From the NCBI RefSeq assembly GCF_002846365.1, contig NZ_PJMW01000002.1, forward strand, positions 5,208,001 through 5,272,000: a DNA stretch of 64,000 nucleotides. Reading direction: 5' to 3'. The notes below the pieces were generated by a model that was given only the letters and a program-made list of their open reading frames with translations, was not told the DNA's origin and ran no database searches. The stretch comes from Nocardia fluminea (lineage in GTDB: Bacteria > Actinomycetota > Actinomycetes > Mycobacteriales > Mycobacteriaceae). Position numbers and translations under genes: made by a program. Positions 35,393 to 43,267 of the stretch are shown piece by piece; within the stretch, counting starts at the first letter, position 1, and each line of letters starts with the position of its first letter.

Positions 35393-36670
35393 CTACGACC
35401 CACCCTGTGATGGAACATCCTTCTTGACCGGCGGGGCGTCGCCCGGGGCGAGGTACGCGCCGATCTTGCGGAACAGCGCATCGCCGCCATTGGAGTAGCC
35501 GCCCGACGCGCTGAACGCTTGGGGCTGGTAGGTGACAGCGACCGCGATCGCGATCTTCTTCGACGGCAGGTAGGCGTTGACCGCGGCACTGCCGTAGAAC
35601 AGTGGGTTCTGGTAGGACCAGTCACCGGTGAGCCACAGGCCGAGACCGTAGGTCTGAAAGTCGTCGAGCGCCCGGCAGTTGACGCAACCGGGGACTGCTG
35701 TCGTCCTCCCTCGCAGGTCCGTCGTCGTCATCGCCCGGTACGACTCCCCCGACAGCAATTCGCCGCTGCCGATGGCGACGGCACTTCGTTCCAGGTCGTA
35801 GATGTCGCTCGTCTGGATAGCGCCGTGGCTCAGCGTCCACGAGGGATTCCAGTAGGTCGATTCCTCGTAGAACGGAACCTCGGGCGCCAATTCGAAGAAC
35901 TCGCGGCGTTCGGAGGTGAAGGAGTGCAGGACCGGCTCGGGGATGTAGGGCGTGAGGTTCGGCTCGGTGTTCTTCAGGTCGAGCGGGCCGAGGACCTTCT
36001 CCTGCAGGGCATCCGCGAGCGACTTACCGGTGACCTTCTCCAGCGCCAGGCCGAGGAGTACATAGTTGGTGTGCGCGTAGGCCCAGTTGGTTCCGGGCTC
36101 GAACCACAAGGGGTCGTCGATCGCGAGAGCGAGTTGTTCCTGGGTGGTCCACGCTTTGTACGGATCGGCGTAGGCGATCTCCGCGAATTTCGTGTTACCG
36201 AGCACGAAATCGTGATAGCCCGAGGTCATCTGGGCCAGCTGGCGCAAATTCACCCGGTCCGCGTTGGGAATGGCGGCCAGGTATTTCGAGAGCTTGTCGT
36301 CGAGGCTCAGTTTCCGCTCGTCGGCCAGGATCAACAGCAAGGTCGACACGTAGGAGATCGCGACGGCACCGTTGCGGAAATGCATCGCGGTGGTGGCGGG
36401 CACACCCGTCATGGACTCGCCCCTGGCCGCGGTGACGATCTCTTTCCCGTCAGCCGTCACGCGCACGATCACCGACTTCAGGTGCGCCTCCACCATGTAG
36501 TCGTCGACGATCTTCATGATGGCCTCGGCCTGCACCGGGTCTTCGCTGGTGAACGCCGAGGGCGCGCTCGCGGCCGATCGGGAATCCTGCGCAGTCTCGT
36601 TCGATGAACAGGCCGCCGCCAGCAGACCCACTGTGCAGACGAACACTAGAACGTTCCGAGAAACGGACAT
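35393..36670 (-). CDS. Beta-lactamase/PBP-fold lipoprotein without catalytic residues
   Basis: A 425-residue exported lipoprotein (lipobox LLAAACSS). The fold is that of class C beta-lactamases and D-Ala-D-Ala carboxypeptidases: LADERKLSLDDKLSKYLAAI, then LRQLAQMTSG and TNYVLLGLALEKVTG. The catalytic residues are missing. The S-x-x-K site reads FRNGAVAISY (A102 and I105), Y-x-N reads YAH (198-200), and no H/K-x-G motif is seen near YGSAAVNAY. It therefore should not hydrolyse beta-lactams or peptides by the usual mechanism and may bind envelope components. Its stop codon touches the methyltransferase start. Confidence 0.8.
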   Translation of the reverse strand: MSVSRNVLVFVCTVGLLAAACSSNETAQDSRSAASAPSAFTSEDPVQAEAIMKIVDDYMVEAHLKSVIVRVTADGKEIVTAARGESMTGVPATTAMHFRNGAVAISYVSTLLLILADERKLSLDDKLSKYLAAIPNADRVNLRQLAQMTSGYHDFVLGNTKFAEIAYADPYKAWTTQEQLALAIDDPLWFEPGTNWAYAHTNYVLLGLALEKVTGKSLADALQEKVLGPLDLKNTEPNLTPYIPEPVLHSFTSERREFFELAPEVPFYEESTYWNPSWTLSHGAIQTSDIYDLERSAVAIGSGELLSGESYRAMTTTDLRGRTTAVPGCVNCRALDDFQTYGLGLWLTGDWSYQNPLFYGSAAVNAYLPSKKIAIAVAVTYQPQAFSASGGYSNGGDALFRKIGAYLAPGDAPPVKKDVPSQGGS

Positions 36671-36978
36671 TGGTCACCTTCCTGGTTACCGTCCTCCGAA
36701 ATGTGGATCGACCGAATAGCTGATTCTATGCCCGGTGATCCCGAAATGACCGCGCAGCACACAAACAGCGCCGACGACCCGACGAAAATCGTCACCGCTC
36801 TCGGACAGTGTGGGATCGCCGCGATGTTCCGGTTTCGATGAGATATTCGGAGTTTTCCCGGCCAAAAGCCCGACGACGTCGAAATCGTGTCTGTGTGACC
36901 GAATTCAGCAGCGTGGCAAGCGGGGCAGTTGCTCACGCGGACCGGACCGAATTGCCGAGGGCGGCAGGGTTGTATCGG
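36671..36978. other. Intergenic region upstream of the lipoprotein
   Basis: About 310 bases between the lipoprotein start and the stop of the TetR gene. No gene or strong motif is seen. Confidence 0.5.
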
Positions 36979-37563
36979 TCACCCAGGCGAGCGTATCGCT
37001 TTTCGCAGACTCGTCAGCGCCTGTGTCTGCGCATGCATGCGGGTGGCCGACCCGCGGTTGACGTGGTCGACGGCGGCATACAGCAGCGCCCACATCATGT
37101 TCAGGATCCACGAGGCGTCGAGCGTTGCGTCGATCGAGCTGTCGTCGCGTCCCCGCTCTATCGCCGCGATCGCCGCGTCGTCGGACAGGCACGACGTGGT
37201 CTCGTCGTAGACGCCCGACGTGAAGAACATGACCGTGAGGACATCGCTGAGTTCGAAGTACTCCTGACACAGCCGCAGGACCGCGTCGAGCCCTGTCCCG
37301 TCAGCCAGGCGGGCCCGCTTCGAGGCCTCGGCCACGGCCTGTTCGGTGAGCCGCCCGACGGCAGTGATCAGGTCGGATCGTTCGGGAAAATAGCGGTGCA
37401 GCGTCGTCCGCCCGACGCGTGCCTTCGCGGCGACTTCCATCAGCGACGCGTTGGGCGACTTCGCGAACGTCGCCACTGCCGCATCGAGAATCGCGCGACG
37501 GGTGCGTTCGCGGGCACTGGTCTCCTGGACATCCTCCACAGGGGCAGCATAAACGAGGCCCAT
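36979..37563 (-). CDS. TetR-family regulator of the ABC exporter
   Basis: A 194-residue TetR protein with helix-turn-helix SLMEVAAKARVGRTTLHRYFPERSD and a helical ligand domain. The ATG at 37563 has no clear ribosome binding site; a GTG at 37539 is the alternative. It is divergent from an ABC exporter gene, with a 49-base gap holding a near-ideal operator, so it is almost certainly the repressor of that pump. Confidence 0.86.
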   Translation of the reverse strand: MGLVYAAPVEDVQETSARERTRRAILDAAVATFAKSPNASLMEVAAKARVGRTTLHRYFPERSDLITAVGRLTEQAVAEASKRARLADGTGLDAVLRLCQEYFELSDVLTVMFFTSGVYDETTSCLSDDAAIAAIERGRDDSSIDATLDASWILNMMWALLYAAVDHVNRGSATRMHAQTQALTSLRKAIRSPG

Positions 37564-37584
37564 CCTAGATATTCACTTTACTAA

Positions 37585-37606
37585 AATGGAACATTGATGT
37601 TCCATT
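37585..37606. promoter_or_regulatory. TetR operator between regulator and ABC exporter
   Basis: A perfect inverted repeat: arms AATGGAACAT and ATGTTCCATT around a two-base TG centre. It ends six bases before the GTG of the exporter and 22 bases from the TetR start, so binding would shut off both genes. Confidence 0.75.
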
Positions 37607-37612
37607 GACGGG

Positions 37613-39373
37613 GTGACGACGATAGCGCCTCCCATCGAAACCACTACGCCGATGTCCCTGTCGAACCTGGGTGTCCTGATCAGCTATGCCCGGCCGCACA
37701 CACGGACTCTGCTGATCGGACTCGCACTCGCCCTCGGCAGTTCCGCGACGGTGATGGCGACGCCGATGGTGACCAAGTCGATCCTCGACGCACTCGGCAC
37801 GGGCGCGTCGATCATGGGTCCGACCGGTGCGCTGGTGGTGCTGCTCGTCATCGGCGCCGCACTCGGATGGGGCTACTGGATTCTGCTCGGAACCGTCGCC
37901 GAGAACATCGTCCTCGATGCACGCACGTCGCTCGTTCGACGACTGCTCGGCGCGACGGTTCCGTCCGTGCAGGCGCGTCCCACAGGCGAGTTGGTCACGC
38001 GCGTCACGGCAGACACTTTGCTACTGAAGGAGGCTGCGTCGTCGGCGGTGATCGGCATCATCAACGCCACGTTCCTGACGGTGTGCACCGTGATCCTCAT
38101 GGGTGTGCTCGACATGATGCTCCTCGGCGTCACCGTGCTGGCCATCGTCGTCGTCGGCCTGCTCTTCGGAACGCTCATGCCGCGAATTGCCAAGGCGGAC
38201 GCGCGAACGCAGGAATCGCTCGGCCGCCTCGGCGGAGTGCTGGAAGGCAGTCTGCGTTCGGTGCGCACCGTCAAGGCGGCACGTGCCGAGCACCGCATCG
38301 CCACGTTGATCGGCACCGACGCACGCAACGCCCGGACACACGCTATCGAGTCGGTGCGTGTCTCGGCGACGGCATGGACCGTCGCGTGGACCGGCGTGCA
38401 GGGCGCCATCATCGCGATCCTGGCCATCGGCGCCTGGCGCGCCGACAACGGTTCGCTGACGGTCTCGACGCTGATCGCGTTCCTGCTGTACGCGTTCACG
38501 TTGATGGGACCGATCCAAGAACTGACCACGCACATCACGGCGATGCAGTCGGGTATCGCGGCCGCCATGCGTATCCGGGAGATGGAGACGCTGCACTCCG
38601 AAGCAGACGTGGCGCACGAGCCTGCGCCCGCGACGACCGCCGAGCCCGACGCCGCCTTGCGTTTCGATGAAGTTACGGTCCGCTACGCACCTGATGCACC
38701 GCACGCGTTGAAGGGATTGACGCTGCGAATTCCGGCGACCGGCCACACAGCCATCGTGGGGCCGTCGGGCGCGGGCAAGACAACGGTGTTCTCGACGATC
38801 CTGCGATTCGTCGAACCCGACACCGGGACCATCTCGGTGGGCGGCGTGGCGTACCGGAACCTGACGATGTCGGAAGTTCGCGCGCGTATCGCGTACGTCG
38901 AGCAGGAATCCCCTTTGGTGCCGGGCACATTGAGCGACAATTTGCGGTTCCTGCGGCGCGGTGCCACCGACGACGAGGTGGCCGAAGTTCTTCGCCTTCT
39001 CCGACTCGACTCGGTCGTCGCGGCCCAGCCACAAGGCCTGGACACCCACGTACGCGACACCGACCTTTCCGGCGGGCAGCGGCAACGGATCGCGATGGCA
39101 CGCGCGATGCTCGGTGACGCCGACGTGCTGCTTCTCGACGAAGCGACGTCGCAGATCGACACGCTGACCGAGGCATCGATCGTCGAAGCGATCGCCGTGC
39201 GGGCGCGCACCCACGCCGTCGTCACGATTGCTCATCGCTTGTCGACCGTGCGGCACGCCGATCGGATCGTCGTGATGGACGACGGCAGCGTACGGGCGGT
39301 CGGGACGCACGACGAGTTGATGCGCGCCGACGACCTCTACGCGCGGATGGTCCGTGCCGGTGGATTCGCGTGA
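37613..39373 (+). CDS. ABC-B type multidrug exporter (fused membrane and ATPase domains)
   Basis: A 586-residue half-transporter. Residues about 15-330 carry six membrane segments; the ATPase domain has Walker A GPSGAGKTT (about K390), signature LSGGQRQRIAMARA (about 486), Walker B VLLLDEATSQID and the H-loop TIAHRLSTV. It should work as a homodimer. The GTG start has no Shine-Dalgarno sequence and lies close to the operator, so a leaderless or near-leaderless transcript is possible. Confidence 0.9.
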   Translation: MTTIAPPIETTTPMSLSNLGVLISYARPHTRTLLIGLALALGSSATVMATPMVTKSILDALGTGASIMGPTGALVVLLVIGAALGWGYWILLGTVAENIVLDARTSLVRRLLGATVPSVQARPTGELVTRVTADTLLLKEAASSAVIGIINATFLTVCTVILMGVLDMMLLGVTVLAIVVVGLLFGTLMPRIAKADARTQESLGRLGGVLEGSLRSVRTVKAARAEHRIATLIGTDARNARTHAIESVRVSATAWTVAWTGVQGAIIAILAIGAWRADNGSLTVSTLIAFLLYAFTLMGPIQELTTHITAMQSGIAAAMRIREMETLHSEADVAHEPAPATTAEPDAALRFDEVTVRYAPDAPHALKGLTLRIPATGHTAIVGPSGAGKTTVFSTILRFVEPDTGTISVGGVAYRNLTMSEVRARIAYVEQESPLVPGTLSDNLRFLRRGATDDEVAEVLRLLRLDSVVAAQPQGLDTHVRDTDLSGGQRQRIAMARAMLGDADVLLLDEATSQIDTLTEASIVEAIAVRARTHAVVTIAHRLSTVRHADRIVVMDDGSVRAVGTHDELMRADDLYARMVRAGGFA

Positions 39374-39419
39374 ACGCATGTTGCCTCGGCCATGGCGGGC
39401 CGGTGCATATCTACGCAAC

Positions 39420-41027
39420 TCACACTGAGGCCGACGCCTTCAAGGCGAGGTGGGTGCCTTCCCAGCGGCTGCGCAGTCGCCGGTCGTGGCTGACGACGAC
39501 GATGGCTCCCGGGAAATGGGCGAGCGCGGTTTCCAACTCCTCGACCAGTCCTGGCGACAAGTGGTTGGTCGGCTCGTCGAGGAGCAGCACGTCGACGGGT
39601 TCGGTGACCAGGCGCGCCAAGGCGAGGCGCTGGCGCTGGCCGGTGGAGAGGTCCTCGACACGCGTCGTGAACTGGGAGACGTCGAACAGGCCGAGGGAGA
39701 GCAGTTGGTCGCCGTGGAATTCCGGGTCACCAGGGCGATCGCGCGCGAAGGCGACGAACATCATGCGGCCGCGGACGGCAGGCGGTGGTTCCTGCGCGAG
39801 GTAACCGATCTTGCCGGTCCGGGCGACGGTGCCGGTGTCGGGCGCGAGTTGACCGGCCAGCACGCGCAGCAGGGTGGTCTTGCCCGCGCCGTTCGGGCCG
39901 GTGATCAGCAAGCGGTCGCCCGCGGCGAGCGTCACGCTGGTCGGCTCGAGTCTGCCTGCGACGGAGATGTCGGTGGCCTCGAGCTCGATCCCGTGCGGGC
40001 GTGTGGTCGCCAGGGTGGGCGCGAATCGTAGGGGTTTCGGCGGTGCCGGCACCGGGTCGGCGAGCAGGCGCCGGAGTCGTTCCTGCGCATTGCGAACCCG
40101 GCTGGCCACTGACTGCTGCACCCGTCCACCGGCTCGGCCGTAGGCCATCTTGTTGTTGTCGGCCATCGCCCGGCCCGGTGCGACCCTGCGGGCGGTGGTG
40201 TCGGCGGCCTCGCGGAATCGTTCGGTATCGGCCAGCCATCGGGCGTGCGCCTGCACCCATCGCGCTCGTTCGGCAGCCTTTTCCGCCAGGAATCCTGGGT
40301 AACCGTCGTTGTATCGGACGACGCGCCGGCGGTCCGCGTCGACCTCCAGCAGGCTGGTAGTCACCCGTTCGAGGAAGGCCCGGTCGTGAGAGACCGCCAC
40401 CGTCGTGCCGCGCCGGGCGAGCAGGTGGTCTTCGAGCCAGGTCAGAGCGACGTCGTCGAGGTGGTTGGTCGGTTCGTCCAGTAACAGCAGTTCCGGAGCT
40501 GCCGCCAGCACCGCGGCCAGGCGAAGACGGACCTGCTCACCGCCCGATAGCTCGCCGATCGTGCGGTCGCGATCCACCAGGCCCAACCCCAGTCCGTGGA
40601 TAGCCTGTTCCACGCGCGCATCGGCGCCGTAGCCGCCGTGATGTTCGAAAAGTATTGTCAGATCGCCGTATTCGTCGATTCCGGACTCGTCGCCGTCGGC
40701 CATCGCGATCTCGAGGCGGCGCATCCGGGCTTCGACCGCTCGCAACTCGGTGAGGGCTTGGTCGAGGAGTTGCTGCACAGTGAGGTGCTGGGGGAGTTGC
40801 TCGTCTTGCGCGAGGTAGCCGACACCACCCTCGGCGTGGACGACGATCTCGCCGCGATCGGGCTGCACCCGCCCGGCGAACAGACGCAGCAGGGTGGTTT
40901 TCCCGGAGCCGTTTTCGCCGATGATCCCGGTGCGCTCGCCGACGTCGAGCGAACATGTCACATCCGTGAGAACGGGATCGCCGTCATAAGACTTGCTGAC
41001 CGCGAGCGCGGTGATCTGGGTTGGCAT
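39420..41027 (-). CDS. ABC-F family ATPase (candidate ribosome protection protein)
   Basis: A 535-residue protein with two ATPase domains and no membrane segments. Domain 1 has GENGSGKTT, LSGGEQVRLRLA and LLLLDEPTNHLD; domain 2 has GPNGAGKTT, LSTGQRQRLALA and LLLDEPTNHLS. A charged, helical interdomain linker (about 250-330: KAAERARWVQAHARWLADTE) corresponds to the P-site tRNA interaction motif. Members of this form often protect ribosomes from macrolides, lincosamides or pleuromutilins; others are translation factors. The ATG at 41027 has a GGAG site. A leader with a small open frame lies upstream. Confidence 0.85.
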   Translation of the reverse strand: MPTQITALAVSKSYDGDPVLTDVTCSLDVGERTGIIGENGSGKTTLLRLFAGRVQPDRGEIVVHAEGGVGYLAQDEQLPQHLTVQQLLDQALTELRAVEARMRRLEIAMADGDESGIDEYGDLTILFEHHGGYGADARVEQAIHGLGLGLVDRDRTIGELSGGEQVRLRLAAVLAAAPELLLLDEPTNHLDDVALTWLEDHLLARRGTTVAVSHDRAFLERVTTSLLEVDADRRRVVRYNDGYPGFLAEKAAERARWVQAHARWLADTERFREAADTTARRVAPGRAMADNNKMAYGRAGGRVQQSVASRVRNAQERLRRLLADPVPAPPKPLRFAPTLATTRPHGIELEATDISVAGRLEPTSVTLAAGDRLLITGPNGAGKTTLLRVLAGQLAPDTGTVARTGKIGYLAQEPPPAVRGRMMFVAFARDRPGDPEFHGDQLLSLGLFDVSQFTTRVEDLSTGQRQRLALARLVTEPVDVLLLDEPTNHLSPGLVEELETALAHFPGAIVVVSHDRRLRSRWEGTHLALKASASV

Positions 41028-41180
41028 GGCACACTCCGAAGCAATCGAGGACGACGCGGTCAGGGGACCGCGGGGCCGGGTGAAAAGCTCGGAAGAACAA
41101 TCGGGCAACCTCGCTCGCGTACGGCAACTGTCGCACCACGGTAGCAAGACGACGATGACCTGATCACGGCCGCTCGAAGA
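41028..41180 (-). promoter_or_regulatory. Possible attenuator leader of the ABC-F gene
   Basis: On the minus strand, a CAGGAGG site at about 41181-41187 precedes a GTG-started 35-codon frame (41167-41060). Its TGA stop falls inside a hairpin with seven-pair arms CGCGGTC/GACCGCG (41055-41072). The ABC-F ribosome binding site follows. ABC-F resistance genes are often induced by ribosome stalling on such a leader peptide; that is inferred here, and the 13-base spacing of the leader start from its AGGAGG is long. Confidence 0.35.
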
Positions 41181-41398
41181 CCTCCTGAACATGGTGACCG
41201 ACCTATCAGCGAAACCCTTCCTGCCACACCACCTCGGGCGCGATCCGTTCGGCGATTCGGTTCCGTGCAGGGATTCCCTGGCATCGGGCGCGCTGGACGC
41301 TGACCCGTCGCCGCGCCGAGAGAGGGCCTGCGTCAGATTTTTCGACCTGCGCGGGCTGATAAATGCTCCGCGCCCCGGCCTCGAGTGGTCGGTCTCTT

Positions 41399-41899
41399 TT
41401 ATGCGGTTCGACGGCCCAGTCCGAGCGTGCGGGCGATCCGCGCCATGAGCTGAGACATCTTGGACGGAAACGACTTCGGTTCCGGTACGGTGACCGGCCG
41501 GACACGGGCGTTGTGAATCGCCGTGATCTTCCAGCCGTTTTCGGTGCGCAGCAGCACGACGGTTTGCCGGGAGAGCCGCCGCTTCGGTAGGCGTGAGCGC
41601 CACGGCATGAGTACCGAGGCGGTGCCGTACAGGATCGCCACATCCGGGGTGATGTAGCGGATGGACTCCAGTTCGCCGGTCAGGGCCGATCCGGCCAGGA
41701 CACCACGGAACAGTTGGTCGTGGTTGTGCTGATGCTGTTCGCGGCCGATGGCACGAGTGCCGTCGTAGGAGACGTAATCGGAGTCCTCGGTGAAGAGCGC
41801 GCCGAAGGCTGGTGCGTCATTGGCGGTCCAGGTCCGCTGGAGCTGCTGGAATACCTCCTCGATGGCAATGTCGTCGGTGGTTCGCCGGGTCTGGTTCAT
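41399..41899 (-). CDS. SgcJ/EcaC-type NTF2-like protein
   Basis: A 166-residue protein with the SgcJ/EcaC form of the SnoaL fold: IEEVFQQLQRTWTANDAPAFGALFTEDSDYVSYDG, VAILYGTASVLMPW, and TVVLLRTENGWKITAIHNARV. The family is often annotated as oxidoreductase, but its activity is not established. It is divergent from a MarR gene and shares a promoter region with two identical operators. Confidence 0.84.
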   Translation of the reverse strand: MNQTRRTTDDIAIEEVFQQLQRTWTANDAPAFGALFTEDSDYVSYDGTRAIGREQHQHNHDQLFRGVLAGSALTGELESIRYITPDVAILYGTASVLMPWRSRLPKRRLSRQTVVLLRTENGWKITAIHNARVRPVTVPEPKSFPSKMSQLMARIARTLGLGRRTA

Positions 41900-41924
41900 G
41901 GATCGAGCCCTCTCGGTGATATCG

Positions 41925-41971
41925 TTTCGAGTATCGAAATAAACGATAACAGGAAGTTTCGAATGTCGAAA
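41925..41971. promoter_or_regulatory. Paired MarR operators
   Basis: Two copies of TTTCGA-N3-TCGAAA, at 41925-41939 and 41957-41971, have centres 32 bases apart (about three helix turns). The second contains the ATG of the MarR gene itself as its central three bases. The first is further flanked by TATCGTTT/AAACGATA arms (41920-41948). Binding would repress both divergent genes. Confidence 0.7.
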
Positions 41972-42451
41972 GATTCTGAAATGATCGGCGAGATCGGGCA
42001 GCAGTTGCGGCTGTTGCAGCGCAGCTTCGACACCTTCGACGAGGCGGTAGCCGCTCGGCTGCGGCTCAATCGCACCGACATGCGGTGCCTCGATGTCGTG
42101 TTGGCGCGCGGGCTCCTCTCGGCGGGTGAGCTGAGTTCCGCGCTGCGGCTCAGTCCCGCCGCCACCACCACGGTCATCGACCGGCTCGAACGGGCAGGAT
42201 ATGTCTCTCGCGCACAGGATCCGGGTAATCGGCGGCGGGTGCTGATCGAGCCGACCACGGACGCGCGGCGTGTGGCGGAGGTCATCTTCGAACCCGTGGG
42301 CAGGGCCGGGGCGGCGGCGCTCGGCCGTTACGACAGCGACCAACTAGGCCTCATTCTCGACTTTCTCGGAACTGCTCTGCGCGTCCATCGAGAGCAGGCC
42401 GACCTGGTTGCCGAACGCACTCGGAACGAAGGATCCGCATCAGGCTGGTGA
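41963..42451 (+). CDS. MarR-family regulator
   Basis: A 162-residue winged-helix protein (LLSAGELSSALRLSPAATTTVIDRLERAG, then the wing AQDPGNRRRVLIEPT), after an AGGAAG site. It is divergent from the SgcJ-type gene and has an operator inside its own start region, which suggests autorepression. Confidence 0.86.
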   Translation: MSKDSEMIGEIGQQLRLLQRSFDTFDEAVAARLRLNRTDMRCLDVVLARGLLSAGELSSALRLSPAATTTVIDRLERAGYVSRAQDPGNRRRVLIEPTTDARRVAEVIFEPVGRAGAAALGRYDSDQLGLILDFLGTALRVHREQADLVAERTRNEGSASGW

Positions 42452-43267
42452 CAGAACCCCCCACCTGTGTCAGAGAAGGTGACTCAGAGCTACTCGATTG
42501 ATCATCGTGGGTATGGCCAGGATCGCGACGAACGCCGAGATGAACACCGGCAAGCTGATGCTCCAGCTGCCGCCCCCGGAGCCCCGAACAACCATGGCGG
42601 TCAGTTCCCTCGCGCGGTCGGCAGGTATCGGAAGGGCGGATGCTGCACGAGGCCTCTCGGTGTCAAACGTCGCAAGGCCCCGGCGCGCTGTGCGCCGGGG
42701 CCTTGATTTACGACTGATGGATTGATTTCAACTGCATTCACCGGCCATGGGGGCCCGGTCTGGGACTTCACATCCGAAACTTCCAGGATGCGGAACTGGT
42801 AAAGGACTACTCAGTGGCCAACCACCTCCTGGATCGTCGGGTTCTTCCTGCGGTACTGCACTTGCTGGAACTTCACTTACTTCACTTGCCGGTACTGCAC
42901 TTGCCTTGCTTCATCGCCCCGCTGACGGTCCGGCCGACTGCACCGGATTCTCTTCTCCGCCAGGCGAAGCGGTCGAACTGTCCCGGGCAGCTCACCTGCC
43001 CGGCCCATCTGATTTTGTTGAACGACAGCGACTGTATACCCCAACTTCGAGAATGTCTACACTCGCCACAACAGATTTTTTATAAGCCCTGGAGGTGGAC
43101 TTTTACCCCCGCCCGGTGCTCCGGTGGCTACTTCGTCGTGCTGGTGAGGTCGGCGAGAGTAGCGCCGGGTGCACGGCGACCCGGTGTACTGAAACGACTC
43201 ACCGGGGCGCCGGATGAACCCCATCCGACCTTCGCGATCGTCACACCGTTGCCTCGACGGAGGGCAT
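42452..43267. other. 816-base stretch without a firm gene, with a repeat-rich segment
   Basis: Lies between the stops of the convergent MarR and MFS genes. It holds a strong hairpin (42673-42705) and a segment (42848-42904) with two copies of CGGTACTGCACTTGC. One plus-strand frame across it (42815-42925) is very rich in Cys, Thr and aromatic residues and has G/C-rich third positions, but no start codon in frame (see findings). No ordinary protein gene can be supported. Confidence 0.4.
42673..42705. terminator. Strong bidirectional hairpin
   Basis: A perfect 14-pair stem around a GCTGT loop: arms CAAGGCCCCGGCGC and GCGCCGGGGCCTTG, then ATTTA. It lies 220 bases after the MarR stop and could serve the MarR transcript or one coming from the right. 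Confidence 0.6.

Noticed and set aside
42747..43085. Gly/Ser/Thr-rich plus-strand frame starting MGARSGTSHPK
   Set aside because: It overlaps the Cys-rich frame, has no ribosome binding site or domain, and its codon third positions are not G/C-rich.
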